Numbered from the stretch's first letter, positions 11,195 through 20,413 are shown. The stretch is 64,000 bases of DNA from Pseudanabaena galeata CCNP1313 (GCF_029910235.1 NZ_CP112874.1:4864720-4928719), one strand, 5' to 3'. Notes: generated by a model from the sequence alone, not told the origin. Translations and numbers: made by a program.

Positions 11195-14053
11195 GTGAAG
11201 CGTAATTTTATGCTCTCTTTTTTGAGTCGAGGCCTAGCTACAGCGATCGCTGTAGTGATGCTCAGTAACTTGCCCCTATCTTGGCAATCATCTTGGTGGC
11301 AATTGTCAGGTAATCAAGCCTATGCTGCTCAGCCTGATCTAGTTGCCAAAACCGCTACATCCTCTAGTAAACCCTCTAGTCAATCGCCTGATTTGCTAAC
11401 GGGTAATGTCGTTAAAACTGTTTTGGATAATGGCTTGACGGTTTTAACCAAAGAAGTAAATACAGCTCCAGTGGTCACTGTCCAAGTATGGTATCGCGTT
11501 GGTTCTCAAAATGAAAAAACGGGAATCACAGGTATTTCCCATCAACTGGAACATTTGCTATTTAAAGGAACCAAGGAGCGTCCGATCCAGTTTGGACGAT
11601 TGTTTAGTGCATTAGGTAGTAACTCTAATGCTTTTACTAGCTATGATATGACGGCTTATTTTGGGACAACAGGCAGCGATAAGCTGGATGCAATGCTCAG
11701 ACTGGAAGCCGATCGCATGGTTAATACTGTCGCTGGTGAAAATGAGCTCAAAAGTGAACGTACTGTCGTTTTATCGGAACTAGATGGCGGAAACAATAAC
11801 CCAGGCACAAGGCTTTATCGACAGGTGATGTTAGCCGCATATCCAGAGAGTTCTTACGGTTGGCCCGTGATTGGCTATCGTCCTGATGTTGAGAACTATA
11901 CGGTTGAGGATATCCAAAATTATTACCGTACTTTTTACCGTCCTGACAATGCCACGCTGGTAATTGTTGGCAATTTCAACACCGCAGACACACTCAAAAA
12001 GGTACGTGAAATCTATGGTGAGATCGCCGCTCCCCCAAAACCTAAAGTTTTAATTACCCCTGAAGCCCAACAAAGTAAACCTAAACCACCAGAGCCGAAA
12101 TCAGCGCAGGAGCCAATTCGTCTCAAAGAACCTGGTAGTGTGCCATTTTTGCAAGCAGTCTATCCGAACTTGCCTAAAATCAATGATCCAGATGTGGCGG
12201 CGATCGATGTGATGGACAGCATTTTGACATTGGGTAGAAGCTCTCGACTCTATCAAGCTTTGGTGGAGACAGGCTTAGCCAGTAGTGCTAGTGGTAGTGG
12301 TTCGGCGATGATTGGCACGGGTTGGTATTTTATGGGTGCGACTCCGACCGCAGGTAAATCCCTCGAAGAACTCGATCGCCTGCTACTAGCTGAAGTTGAC
12401 AAGCTGCAAACGCAGCCGATTACAGCCGAAGAACTGGAGCGGGCGAAAACCAGTATGCGCGCAAGCTACATTCTCGGCAATCGGGATGTGAATTCACAGG
12501 CTATTCAAATCGGTTATAACCAAACCGTAGCTAAGGATTATCGCTATAGCGATCGCTATTTGAGTGCAATCGATAAAGTCACAAGTGCGGATGTTCGGCG
12601 TGTAGCCAAGCAATATTTACAACGCGATCGCCGAGTGGTCGGATATTTTGAGCCATCGGTGATTACGGCTGGGGCAGGGACTACGCCTAGCAATGCTCAC
12701 TCTTCAAATGCATTTCAACCTAGTTCTCCCGTTGATCCTGCTGAAGTTGCCAAGTACTTACCTGAGAGTGCTTTAGTTGCTAAGGCTGCAATTCCCCCTG
12801 AGGTAAATCCTGATAAGTTCACTTTATCTAATGGGTTGAAAGTTCTGTTATTAAGCGATCGCAGTACTCCATCTGTAACTTTAGTGGGTGAAATCAATGC
12901 AGGAGCAGGTTTTGACTCAGTTGAGAAAGCTGGTTTAGCAGGGCTTACGGCTCAAAATATCACCAACGGCACAACAACTAAAGATGCATTAACCCTAGCT
13001 TCACGGTTAGAAAATCGTGGAGCCAGTTTAGGATTTTCGGCTGGTCGCGAAAGTGTGGGTATCTCTGGCATATCACTGTCCAAGGATTTGCCAATTGTGA
13101 TCGATCAATTAGCTGACTTGCTCCAAAATGCAAATTTTCCAGCTAAGGAATTTGAACTCAATCTTCAGCGTAATCTCCTCGCCTATAAGTCAGAGATGGA
13201 TAACCCCAACTCTTTAGTGCGTCGGATTTTTCAATCAACGCTCTATCCTAAGGGACATCCATTTCAGGCGATGCGAACGGAAGAAACGCTCAAGTCTTTA
13301 ACCCGTGAAGATTTAGCTAAGTTCTACAAGACCTACTATCGACCTGACAATACGATTCTCACGCTCATGGGTGACTTCGACCCTGCGGAGGTGAAAGCCT
13401 TACTCGAAGAAAAATTGGGTAAATGGCAAGCTACAGGTAAAGCGCCAAATTTCCAATACCCAAAAGTTCCAAATCTTGAGCGTACTAATGAAAAGCAAGC
13501 GACTCTAGCAGGTAAAACTCAGGCGGTAACCATCATCGGTCATCCGAGTATTTCCCGCTTCGATCCTCAGTATTACCCAGCGCTCTTGCTGAATCAGGTT
13601 GTCGGTGGTGATACCTTAGCTAGTCGTCTTGGTACAGAAATTCGCGATCGCCTTGGTTTGACCTATGGCATTTACAGCTATTTCCAAGCGGGTAGACCAC
13701 CACAGGGAGCATTTATGGTGCAGATGCAAACCAGTGGTAAGGATACAGAAAAGGCGATCGCAGCCACGGTGGCTTTGCTCAGAGATGTTCGCGATAAAGG
13801 TATCACTCAAGCTGAATTTGATGTGGCAAAAAAGAGCTTGCTTAATAGCTTTAGTACTGAGTTTGCAGACCCTGACAGTGTGGCAAGTTCTCTGCTCAGT
13901 GATGAAATCTACGGCTTACCAGTCGGCGATTTCTATAAGTTCCCTCAGCGTATTCAGTCGGTTACTTTTGATCAGGTCAATCGTGCGGCTAAGGAATTAT
14001 TACAACCCGATAATCTTTTGATTGTCTCGGTAGTTCCTAAAGCTGAAAAATAG
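11195..14053 (+). CDS. Exported M16 family (pitrilysin-like) zinc peptidase, two domains
   Basis: Zinc metallopeptidase of the M16 family, probably periplasmic or membrane-attached. I prefer the GTG at 11195, which gives 952 residues. It has GGAG 6 bases upstream and yields a normal signal peptide (KRNFMLSFLSRGLATAIAVV...); the frame also allows GTG at 11183. The N-terminal M16 domain carries the inverted zinc motif HQLEH (H116, E119, H120 by this numbering) and a downstream Glu-rich segment. A second M16 domain begins near residue 535 (KFTLSNGLKVLLLSDRST) and lacks the HxxEH motif, as is usual for the inactive half that closes the cavity. A hairpin follows the stop. Confidence 0.93.
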   Translation: MKRNFMLSFLSRGLATAIAVVMLSNLPLSWQSSWWQLSGNQAYAAQPDLVAKTATSSSKPSSQSPDLLTGNVVKTVLDNGLTVLTKEVNTAPVVTVQVWYRVGSQNEKTGITGISHQLEHLLFKGTKERPIQFGRLFSALGSNSNAFTSYDMTAYFGTTGSDKLDAMLRLEADRMVNTVAGENELKSERTVVLSELDGGNNNPGTRLYRQVMLAAYPESSYGWPVIGYRPDVENYTVEDIQNYYRTFYRPDNATLVIVGNFNTADTLKKVREIYGEIAAPPKPKVLITPEAQQSKPKPPEPKSAQEPIRLKEPGSVPFLQAVYPNLPKINDPDVAAIDVMDSILTLGRSSRLYQALVETGLASSASGSGSAMIGTGWYFMGATPTAGKSLEELDRLLLAEVDKLQTQPITAEELERAKTSMRASYILGNRDVNSQAIQIGYNQTVAKDYRYSDRYLSAIDKVTSADVRRVAKQYLQRDRRVVGYFEPSVITAGAGTTPSNAHSSNAFQPSSPVDPAEVAKYLPESALVAKAAIPPEVNPDKFTLSNGLKVLLLSDRSTPSVTLVGEINAGAGFDSVEKAGLAGLTAQNITNGTTTKDALTLASRLENRGASLGFSAGRESVGISGISLSKDLPIVIDQLADLLQNANFPAKEFELNLQRNLLAYKSEMDNPNSLVRRIFQSTLYPKGHPFQAMRTEETLKSLTREDLAKFYKTYYRPDNTILTLMGDFDPAEVKALLEEKLGKWQATGKAPNFQYPKVPNLERTNEKQATLAGKTQAVTIIGHPSISRFDPQYYPALLLNQVVGGDTLASRLGTEIRDRLGLTYGIYSYFQAGRPPQGAFMVQMQTSGKDTEKAIAATVALLRDVRDKGITQAEFDVAKKSLLNSFSTEFADPDSVASSLLSDEIYGLPVGDFYKFPQRIQSVTFDQVNRAAKELLQPDNLLIVSVVPKAEK

Positions 14054-14055
14054 TC

Positions 14056-14099
14056 ATACCAAGGCTCAAAATGGGCTTCACCATTTTGAGCCTTGGTAT
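14056..14099 (+). terminator. Hairpin after the M16 peptidase gene
   Basis: ATACCAAGGCTCAAAATGG / CCATTTTGAGCCTTGGTAT, a perfect 19-bp stem with a 6-base loop. It belongs to the ATACCA...TGGTAT repeat family. It covers a possible TTG start of the next gene, which argues for a later start there. Confidence 0.65.
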
Positions 14100-14113
14100 C
14101 AAATCCACGAATC

Positions 14114-14974
14114 ATGATCGCTATGGACAAGCTTTCCCTTTTCCCTACTGAAGACGGCTCAGTTACTTTTTGGTCAGACACATTTCAAGAAACATTTCAT
14201 AGCTCCCACGGTGCAAAACACGAAGCCGAAGCTAAATTTGTCATACCTGCCAAAATTGCCGAAAAAGCCAGAATCCAAACTCAACTCAACATCCTCGATG
14301 TTTGCTATGGCTTAGGCTACAATAGCGCTGCTGCGATCGCCTGTGTCTCCGAATTACCTGATCGCAGTGCAAATCTCCATATCATTGCTCTCGAAAACAA
14401 CCTCGAAGTCCCCCAAAAAGCGATCGCCGCAGGATTAGTCAGTATTTGGCAACCTGCGATCACGCAAATCTTAAAAACTGCTGCTGAAACTCAATCCGTA
14501 GTTACCGAAAATTTATCTTTACAACTATTAATTGGTGATGCAAGGCAAACAATTAGCCAAGTTCCAACTCAATGGGCTGATGCAATCTTTCTCGATCCCT
14601 TCTCACCGCTTCACTGTCCCCAACTCTGGACAGTCGAGTTTATCCAACTTTTAGTCAACTGCCTCAAACCTGACGGCTATCTGGTTACTTACTCCTCATC
14701 CGCCGCCGTCCGTACCGCCATGCTGTTGGCAGGACTAGAAATAGGGGCGATCACACCAGTTGGACGCAAATCCCCCAGCACGATCGCCGCTTTTTCACCT
14801 ATACCCTTACCACCTATTTCCGACACCGAAGCCGCTTTTTTAAAAACTCGTGCGGCGATTCCCTACCGCGATCGCACCTTACAAAGTACAGCCGCCGAAA
14901 TAATTGCTAGCCGTCAAGCCGAACAAAAAAACAGCAAACTTCCTCCAAGTTCTAGCCTCCGCAAAAAAGTTTAG
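14114..14974 (+). CDS. MnmC-like SAM-dependent methyltransferase (DUF752)
   Basis: Methyltransferase domain related to the N-terminal half of MnmC, which makes mnm5U34 in tRNA wobble positions. The SAM motif LDVCYGLGYNSAAAI and the acidic FLDPFSPLHCPQLWT match this family. The oxidase half of MnmC is absent, as in many bacteria with single-domain versions. The ATG at 14114 gives 286 residues; the next in-frame ATG at 14123 is also possible. The last 30 residues are basic and low in complexity. From 14975 to 15276 there are only hairpins. Confidence 0.85.
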   Translation: MIAMDKLSLFPTEDGSVTFWSDTFQETFHSSHGAKHEAEAKFVIPAKIAEKARIQTQLNILDVCYGLGYNSAAAIACVSELPDRSANLHIIALENNLEVPQKAIAAGLVSIWQPAITQILKTAAETQSVVTENLSLQLLIGDARQTISQVPTQWADAIFLDPFSPLHCPQLWTVEFIQLLVNCLKPDGYLVTYSSSAAVRTAMLLAGLEIGAITPVGRKSPSTIAAFSPIPLPPISDTEAAFLKTRAAIPYRDRTLQSTAAEIIASRQAEQKNSKLPPSSSLRKKV

Positions 14975-14990
14975 ACATAAGCAATCCTAA

Positions 14991-15035
14991 ATGATTTGTG
15001 AGAATGAGCCTAAAAGGCTCACTCTCACAAATCAT
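14991..15035. repeat. Hairpin ATGATTTGTGAGA type
   Basis: ATGATTTGTGAGAATGAGCCT arm is mirrored around AAA with one or two mismatches. A related hairpin (ATGGTTTGTGAGAGTTAGT arm) is at 57851-57897. It may terminate the MnmC-like gene. Confidence 0.65.
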
Positions 15036-15093
15036 TTAATCTCATAAAGAAAAAAGTTTAGATATATAGCAAAGCAAGTTTTGCTTAGGGCAT

Positions 15094-15148
15094 AAAACCC
15101 AAGAATCGAGTGGCGGCGCTTCGCGCCGCCACTCGATTCTTGGGTTTT
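15094..15148. repeat. Constant-end hairpin, arm variant GAATCGAGT
   Basis: AAAACCCAA end, variable arm GAATCGAGT, GGCGGCG core, CTT loop and the full mirror image. It belongs to the family with copies at 22933, 26160, 26284, 26380, 43104, 46596, 46819, 46908, 47725 and 60909. Confidence 0.85.
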
Positions 15149-15276
15149 GGTTTGTACTAGCTAACTCTTTTTTTGCTATAGCGCTTCAAGCTATATCTAA
15201 ACTTTTTTGCAAAAATTATAGACATTAGATCATTCATGCTCTAACATAGATGATCGCGACTTTTTTGGCATTCCTC

Positions 15277-15639
15277 ATGAACGCTTCTGAAATCATCCGC
15301 TCAATTGAAGCGGAATATATCAAAACAGATCTCCCAACAATTTATGTAGGAGATACTGTCAAGGTTGGAGTTAGGATTAAAGAGGGCGGCAAAGAACGTA
15401 CTCAGCCATACGAAGGCGTGATCATTGCGAGACGTGGTTCCAGTGTTAATACTGTTATTACCGTCCGTCGGGTATTTCAAGGGATTGGAGTTGAGCGAGC
15501 CTTCTTGCTACATTCTCCCCAAATTGAAAGTATCAAAGTGATTCGTCGTGGTAAAGTCCGTCGTGCTAAGCTCTACTACTTACGTGATCTAGTTGGTAAA
15601 GCAACTCGTCTTAAACAACGATTTGATCGCCCACTATAG
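15277..15639 (+). CDS. rplS: 50S ribosomal protein L19
   Basis: 120 residues from the ATG at 15277 ([16 protein letters not shown]), which matches the usual L19 start. An upstream in-frame ATG at 15250 would add a hydrophobic nonapeptide not seen in the family. Conserved segments include [33 protein letters not shown] and [19 protein letters not shown]. It is the first gene of the cyanobacterial rplS-tRNA-Trp-secE-nusG-rplKAJL block. Confidence 0.97.
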   Translation: MNASEIIRSIEAEYIKTDLPTIYVGDTVKVGVRIKEGGKERTQPYEGVIIARRGSSVNTVITVRRVFQGIGVERAFLLHSPQIESIKVIRRGKVRRAKLYYLRDLVGKATRLKQRFDRPL

Positions 15640-15736
15640 AGTCATCTATGGTTATACTAAGTATCAAACACTATTTTTTTATAGCAATTGATACAGATAT
15701 AACTGGTTGCGTATCGAAATCGTGTTTTCACTACGT

Positions 15737-15809
15737 GCGTCCTTAGTTCAGTTGGTAGAACGCAGGTCTCCAAAACCTGATGTCGGGGGTTCGAGTCCCT
15801 CAGGGCGCG
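15737..15809 (+). tRNA. tRNA-Trp (anticodon CCA)
   Basis: 73-nt cloverleaf: acceptor GCGTCCT/AGGGCGC, D arm GTTC AGTTGGTA GAAC, anticodon arm CAGGT CTCCAAA ACCTG, T loop TTCGAGT, discriminator G, CCA not encoded. Its place between rplS and secE is the normal cyanobacterial arrangement. Confidence 0.97.
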
Positions 15810-15912
15810 CTTCACCAATTTCACAAGATCGAAACTATTTAAGTTTGTTCAAGACTTTACTTAAACACATCGCATTTATCAAGATTGCAAAGGGATCTCA
15901 AGAGTTGCCGCT

Positions 15913-16164
15913 ATGACGAAAAACGAACTAAAAGAGCAACCAAAAGAAGCACCGAAAGCTGGAGCAGATGTACAGTCTGAACCAACTGGAGTTGCCAAAC
16001 TTTTTGTGGAATCCAAAGCCGAATTCGGTAAGATTGTTTGGCCCACTCGCCAACAACTGATTAGTGAATCTGCATCGGTTCTTTTGATGATCGTTGCGGT
16101 AGCAACCTTTGTTTATCTAATTGATGCTTTGTTTAAGGCGATCGCATTGCAGGTGTTTCAATAA
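15913..16164 (+). CDS. secE: Protein translocase subunit SecE
   Basis: 83 residues. The hydrophilic N-terminus is followed by the conserved amphipathic helix FVESKAEFGKIVWPTRQQL and one membrane helix (ASVLLMIVAVATFVYLIDALF), as in single-span SecE. It clamps SecY in the translocon. The TAA stop overlaps the nusG ATG by one base, so the two are translationally coupled. Confidence 0.95.
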   Translation: MTKNELKEQPKEAPKAGADVQSEPTGVAKLFVESKAEFGKIVWPTRQQLISESASVLLMIVAVATFVYLIDALFKAIALQVFQ

Positions 16165-16808
16165 TGTTTACCGAGGACATCGACCACTCATCTAGTAGCC
16201 ACGAAGATGAAGACGTACTATTTAACTGGTACGCCGTCCAAATTGCTTCAGGCTGCGAAAAAAAGGTTAAGTCGAGCCTAGAGCAACGCATCAAAACTCT
16301 TGATGTCGAAGATAGGATCAAGCAGATTGAAATCCCGCAGACACCGACCGTCAAACTGAGAAAGGATGGCAGTCGAGCAACCTCTGAGGAAAAGATTTTC
16401 CCTGGATATGTTCTAATTCAAATCAAAACTGTCAGAAATGAGATCGGACAGCTAGAAGTTGATGATGATGCATGGTTGGCTGTCAAAAGCACCCCCCATG
16501 TAATTAACTTCGTTGGTACAGAACAAAAACGTCATTACGGTCGTGGTCGTGGACATGTTAAACCTCGTCCTTTAACCGAAAAAGAAGTCGAAAGAATCTT
16601 CCGTGTCACCGTCGAACAAGAGCCAGTTCTCAAAATTAATATGGCTCAAGGCGACAAAATCAAAGTGCTTAATGGACCCTTCAAAGACTTTGAAGGTGAA
16701 GTGGTGGAAGTTAGCCCAGAACGTAGCAAACTTAAAGCCCTTCTTTCCATCTTTGGTAGAGACACTCCTGTAGAACTAGAATTCAATCAGGTTCAAAAGC
16801 AAAACTAA
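16164..16808 (+). CDS. nusG: Transcription termination/antitermination factor NusG
   Basis: 214 residues. The NGN domain begins at NWYAVQIASGCEKKVKSSLEQRI, with FPGYVLIQI later. The KOW domain near the C-terminus reads QGDKIKVLNGPFKDFEGEV. NusG binds RNA polymerase and links it to Rho or ribosomal S10. The acidic N-terminal extension of about 20 residues is common in cyanobacteria. The ATG overlaps the secE stop. Confidence 0.96.
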   Translation: MFTEDIDHSSSSHEDEDVLFNWYAVQIASGCEKKVKSSLEQRIKTLDVEDRIKQIEIPQTPTVKLRKDGSRATSEEKIFPGYVLIQIKTVRNEIGQLEVDDDAWLAVKSTPHVINFVGTEQKRHYGRGRGHVKPRPLTEKEVERIFRVTVEQEPVLKINMAQGDKIKVLNGPFKDFEGEVVEVSPERSKLKALLSIFGRDTPVELEFNQVQKQN

Positions 16809-16865
16809 TTCACTCAAACGCAGGTTTGTAGTTTCTTAAACGGCTAAAATTAACGGCTAAAATCA

Positions 16866-17291
16866 ATGGCTAAGAAAGTTACAGCAATTATCAAGTTAGC
16901 ACTTAATGCTGGTAAGGCTAGTCCAACTCCACCAGTTGGTCCCGCTCTAGGTCAGCATGGTGTCAACATCATGATGTTTTGTAAGGAATACAATGCCCGT
17001 ACTGCTGATCAAGCAGGTATGGTCATTCCTGTAGAAATATCTGTTTATGAAGACCGAAGCTTTACCTTCGTTCTCAAAACACCACCAGCATCAGTTTTAA
17101 TTCAAAAAGCGGCTGGTATTTCCTCTGGTTCGGCAGAGCCTAACCGTAAAAAAGTAGGTTCGATTACCAAAGATCAACTTCGCCAAATTGCGGAAACCAA
17201 AATGCCTGATATCAATGCAAATGATATCGATGCAGCAATGAAGATCATTGAAGGCACAGCAAAGAATATGGGCGTTACGATTAGCGCTTAG
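16866..17291 (+). CDS. rplK: 50S ribosomal protein L11
   Basis: 141 residues, normal length. [24 protein letters not shown] and the C-terminal RNA-binding domain with AKNMGV are characteristic. It forms the GTPase-associated stalk base. It lies 57 bp after nusG. Confidence 0.97.
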   Translation: MAKKVTAIIKLALNAGKASPTPPVGPALGQHGVNIMMFCKEYNARTADQAGMVIPVEISVYEDRSFTFVLKTPPASVLIQKAAGISSGSAEPNRKKVGSITKDQLRQIAETKMPDINANDIDAAMKIIEGTAKNMGVTISA

Positions 17292-17402
17292 TTCTTCGCC
17301 TTGCAAGTTTTCAAGATCAACAAGCAAGATCAATACGTTTCAATAAAAATTTTAGTTGGGGGAGGGAATTAAGTTTTCCGATCGCACCCCGTAGGAGTAA
17401 TC

Positions 17403-18116
17403 ATGGCAAAGAAAATCTCAAAGCGACTTAAGGAAGCTCTCAGCAAAGTTGAGACCCGTCCTTATGCGCCAATTGATGCGTTAGAACTAGTTAAGGTAAC
17501 TGCAACCGCTAAGTTTCCTGAGTCGGTAGAAGCGCACGTCAGACTAGGTATCGATCCGAAGTACGCCGATCAACAATTGCGGACAACGGTGACTTTACCT
17601 AAGGGTACAGGTCAAACAATTCGCGTGGCAGTTATTGCTCGTGGTGAAAAAGTTGCTGAAGCAACCGCCGCAGGTGCAGACATCGCTGGTTCTGAGGAAC
17701 TAATTGATGAAATCAGTAAGGGAAGAATGGATTTTGATTTGCTGATTTCCACACCTGACATGATGCCCCAAGTGGCTAAACTTGGTAAATTGCTTGGTCC
17801 AAGAGGATTGATGCCTTCGCCTAAAGGTGGTACGGTAACTACCGATTTGGGTGGTGCAATTAATGAGTTCAAAGCTGGTAAGCTAGAATTCCGTGCTGAT
17901 CGTACTGGAATTGTTCACATTCAGTTTGGTAAAGCTGCTTTCCCTGCTGAAGACTTGCTAACTAACCTTAAAGCTTTGCAAGAAACGATTGATCGTAATC
18001 GTCCCTCTGGCGCAAAGGGTAGATACTGGAGATCAATCTATGTGTCTGCAACGATGGGACCTGCGATCGAAGTTGATGTTGCTGCATTACGCGACCTCAA
18101 ACTTGCAGAAGCATAA
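17403..18116 (+). CDS. rplA: 50S ribosomal protein L1
   Basis: 237 residues, typical length. [18 protein letters not shown] and the C-terminal [14 protein letters not shown] identify L1, the mobile stalk protein that releases deacylated tRNA. The upstream gap 17292-17402 contains GTAGGAG before the ATG. L1 often binds its own operon leader; no clear site was identified. Confidence 0.97.
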   Translation: MAKKISKRLKEALSKVETRPYAPIDALELVKVTATAKFPESVEAHVRLGIDPKYADQQLRTTVTLPKGTGQTIRVAVIARGEKVAEATAAGADIAGSEELIDEISKGRMDFDLLISTPDMMPQVAKLGKLLGPRGLMPSPKGGTVTTDLGGAINEFKAGKLEFRADRTGIVHIQFGKAAFPAEDLLTNLKALQETIDRNRPSGAKGRYWRSIYVSATMGPAIEVDVAALRDLKLAEA

Positions 18117-18439
18117 ATAAAGCCTTTCTAAAGTCATTATCCTAGAGATTCCTTAGCGCCAAGCAGTGAGAATCTCTAGGAATCATTAAAAGCCAAGTCT
18201 AATAGTTGTAATAAGCCTAGAAAGAAATTTCGACAACTGAATATCTCCATAGACAGCAGGTGCTGATTGCTTAATTTCCTGCCGAGGTGTTTAAAAAAAG
18301 ATTCTTGAGAGAATACTTTTTTAGCCTCGGTCTGCGAAAAGACGAGGCTTTTTTAATGACTTTTAAAGATACATACAGCCAATTTAATAGCGAGTCAAAT
18401 CGTTGAAATTGGTTCCAAATACAAGGAGGTGAAAACCAT
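18117..18439 (+). promoter_or_regulatory. rplJ leader with attenuator (L10 leader)
   Basis: 323-bp gap between rplA and rplJ. CCTAGAGATTCC / GGAATC-like arms near 18142-18185 form one hairpin. CCTCGG at 18325-18330 can pair either with CCGAGG at 18282-18287 or, as GCCTCG (18324-18329), with CGAGGC at 18343-18348, which is followed by a T6 run. The two pairings exclude each other, so this looks like a terminator/antiterminator switch upstream of L10-L7/L12, where such leaders are known. AAGGAGGTG at 18422-18430 is a very strong ribosome binding site for rplJ. Confidence 0.75.
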
Positions 18440-18967
18440 ATGGGTAAGACCCTAGACCAAAAGAAATTTTTAGTCGGCGAAATGACCAAAGAGTTTGAAG
18501 GAACTCAGATGGTCATGGTAATTGACTACTCAACTTTGTCAGTAGCTGAGATTACCAAGCTCCGCCGTTCACTCCGTCCTACGGGTACGGTGTGCAGAAC
18601 CACCAAAAACACTTTGCTCAAGCAAGCAATCTCTGATGTACCCGAATGGAAGTCTCTCGAAGGCTTTTTAACTGGTCCTTCGGCATGTTTATTTGTCAAA
18701 GACGATATTGGTGGTGCTGTTAAGGCTTACCAAGCTTTCCAAAAGGAATCTAAGAAAACCGAACTTCGTGGCGGTGTCTTAGAAGGTCGCGCTTTGACTG
18801 CAAAGGACTTGCAGGCGATCGCCGATCTACCTTCTAAGGAAGTACTCATCGCGCAAATTGCTGGTGCAATCAATGCGGTTACCGCCAAGATCGCGATCGG
18901 CATCAAAGAGGTTCCTCAATCTCTGGGCAGAGCTATCAAAGCTGTTTCCGAAAAGGAAGCTGCTTAA
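18440..18967 (+). CDS. rplJ: 50S ribosomal protein L10
   Basis: 175 residues. MGKTLDQKKFLVGEMTKEF, the RNA-binding KNTLLKQA segment and the C-terminal L7/L12-binding helix are typical. It anchors L7/L12 dimers on the ribosome and usually represses its own mRNA by binding the leader. The extra-strong Shine-Dalgarno sequence and attenuator upstream fit autoregulation. Confidence 0.96.
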   Translation: MGKTLDQKKFLVGEMTKEFEGTQMVMVIDYSTLSVAEITKLRRSLRPTGTVCRTTKNTLLKQAISDVPEWKSLEGFLTGPSACLFVKDDIGGAVKAYQAFQKESKKTELRGGVLEGRALTAKDLQAIADLPSKEVLIAQIAGAINAVTAKIAIGIKEVPQSLGRAIKAVSEKEAA

Positions 18968-18970
18968 GAA

Positions 18971-19040
18971 TCGATTGGCTATTAGCGTTTAGCTATTAGC
19001 TCAATCTCTATAAAAGCTAAAGGCTAATAGCTAATCGCTA
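18971..19040. repeat. Folded GCTATTAGC repeat between rplJ and rplL
   Basis: CGATTGGCTATTAGC words on the left are mirrored by GCTAATAGCTAATCG on the right around AAAGCTAAAGG. It may adjust the ratio of L10 to L7/L12 by processing or pausing, but it could be a neutral repeat. Confidence 0.6.
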
Positions 19041-19096
19041 GCAGCCTCAAGCAACCAAACCTAAAATCTAATCTAATTAATCTAAAGAGAAAAACT

Positions 19097-19489
19097 ATGT
19101 CTGCAAAAATCGACAGCATTATTGAAGAACTAAAGTCTTTGAGCCTTCTTGAAGCTTCTGAATTGGTCAAAGCGATCGAAGAAACCTTCGGCGTTTCGGC
19201 TGCTGCTCCTGTTGGAGGCATGATGATGGCTGCTCCTGGTGCTGCTGGCGCTGCTGCTGAAGAAGTTGAAGAAAAGACTGCTTTTGACTTGGTACTTGAT
19301 GAAGTTCCTGCTGACAAGAAGATTGCTGTTCTGAAGATCGTTCGCGAAATCACTGGACTAGGTCTAAAAGATGCTAAGGATTTAGTTGAGTCTGCTCCTA
19401 AGACAGTTAAGGAAGCTATGGCTAAGGCTGATGCTGAAGCTGCTAAGAAGCAAATCGAAGAAGCTGGTGGTAAGGTTTCCATCAAGTAA
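19097..19489 (+). CDS. rplL: 50S ribosomal protein L7/L12
   Basis: 130 residues. The N-terminal dimerisation domain is followed by an Ala/Gly-rich hinge (residues about 35-57), and the C-terminal domain reads [34 protein letters not shown]. It recruits translation GTPases. A G/A-rich segment at 19529-19541 and a complementary CCTTTCTTTTC run at 19561-19572 could act as a weak terminator. Confidence 0.97.
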   Translation: MSAKIDSIIEELKSLSLLEASELVKAIEETFGVSAAAPVGGMMMAAPGAAGAAAEEVEEKTAFDLVLDEVPADKKIAVLKIVREITGLGLKDAKDLVESAPKTVKEAMAKADAEAAKKQIEEAGGKVSIK

Positions 19490-19623
19490 TTACCCAGTAA
19501 CTACTTAGTTCTAAACGCTAAATAAATGTGGAAAAGGAAGGGGTAAATCTAATTGATACTCCTTTCTTTTCTTTTTTGAGTATGCTTTGTTATAGTAGTC
19601 AAAAATACATTTGCTACAAAAAT

Positions 19624-19827
19624 ATGAAATGGCGAGTTGTACTAGAACCCGATCCAGAGACAAATGACTGGTCAGTTTGGTGTCCAGAGTTATCTGGATG
19701 TGTATCTGCTGGTGTTACTCAAGAAGACGCTTTGCGAAATATTTGTGAAGCTATAGAGCTTTATTTACAGCCCGATCCTATTGAACTGCTCCCTAACGCG
19801 GTTATCCGTGAGGTAGTTGTAGGATGA
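19624..19827 (+). CDS. hicB: HicB-like antitoxin
   Basis: 67 residues from the ATG at 19624 (MKWRVVLEPDPETNDWSVWC). The partially degraded RNase H fold PELSGCVSAGVTQEDALRNICEAIELYL is the HicB signature. The upstream part of the longer frame crosses the rplL terminator region and is not family-like. The TGA stop overlaps the ATG of the following hicA (ATGA), so both are coupled. HicB neutralises HicA and may repress the operon. Confidence 0.85.
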   Translation: MKWRVVLEPDPETNDWSVWCPELSGCVSAGVTQEDALRNICEAIELYLQPDPIELLPNAVIREVVVG

Positions 19828-20027
19828 TCAGAATGCGTAGGATGAACGCTGATGCAGTGGAGCGCATATTACGCAAGTATGGTTTTGTACTGGTTTCTCA
19901 GAAAGTAAGTCACCGCAAATGGTGTAGTTCAGATGGAGACCTTCAAGTCATACTCCCTTACCATCAAGGACGAGATCTACCCATTGGCACGCTGAGAAAT
20001 ATTGTGGTTACGGCAATGATCCCATAG
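19824..20027 (+). CDS. hicA: HicA-like mRNA interferase toxin
   Basis: 67 residues, dsRBD-like HicA fold. The order hicB-hicA and the overlap are typical of one subgroup. The catalytic His is probably His30 in SQKVSHRKW, within the usual GS-H-xx-W/F context. LPIGTLRNIVVTA matches the C-terminal helix. The M7 codon could be an alternative start. It is a toxin-antitoxin pair placed between the ribosomal operon and hisE. Confidence 0.85.
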   Translation: MIRMRRMNADAVERILRKYGFVLVSQKVSHRKWCSSDGDLQVILPYHQGRDLPIGTLRNIVVTAMIP

Positions 20028-20090
20028 GAAGAGTGGAAATCACCATAGCATTAGACATTACACTTACTGCCAAATAAATAACTACTCAAT

Positions 20091-20369
20091 ATGAATGATC
20101 CCCTTTCAGAATTATTTGCGGTGATTGTTGATCGCCGCGAGAATCCGCAAGAAAGTTCTTATACCTGCAAACTATTTGCAGGTGGCGACAACAAAATTTT
20201 AAAAAAAATTGGCGAAGAGTCTGCCGAAGTGGTGATGGCTTGTAAAGATGATGATCCCGATGCGATCGCCTCAGAAGTCGCTGATTTGTTCTACCACACC
20301 TTAGTGGCGATGGCGCATCACCATGTTGATCTGCAATTGGTATACGACAAACTCGCTCAACGACGCTAA
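20091..20369 (+). CDS. hisE: Phosphoribosyl-ATP pyrophosphatase, stand-alone
   Basis: 92 residues. It hydrolyses PRATP to PRAMP in histidine biosynthesis. The MazG-like helices carry KKIGEESAEVVMAC and SEVADLFYHTLVAM. In many cyanobacteria HisE is the C-terminal half of a fused HisIE. Here only the E domain is present and no HisI domain precedes it. Confidence 0.93.
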   Translation: MNDPLSELFAVIVDRRENPQESSYTCKLFAGGDNKILKKIGEESAEVVMACKDDDPDAIASEVADLFYHTLVAMAHHHVDLQLVYDKLAQRR

Positions 20370-20374
20370 AAGTC

Positions 20375-20413
20375 AAAAACTTAAGGTTATGCCAATCACA
20401 ACCTTAAGTTTTT
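20375..20413 (+). terminator. Terminator after hisE
   Basis: AAAAACTTAAGGTT / AACCTTAAGTTTTT, a 14-bp perfect stem with a T-run, 5 bases after the stop. Confidence 0.85.
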
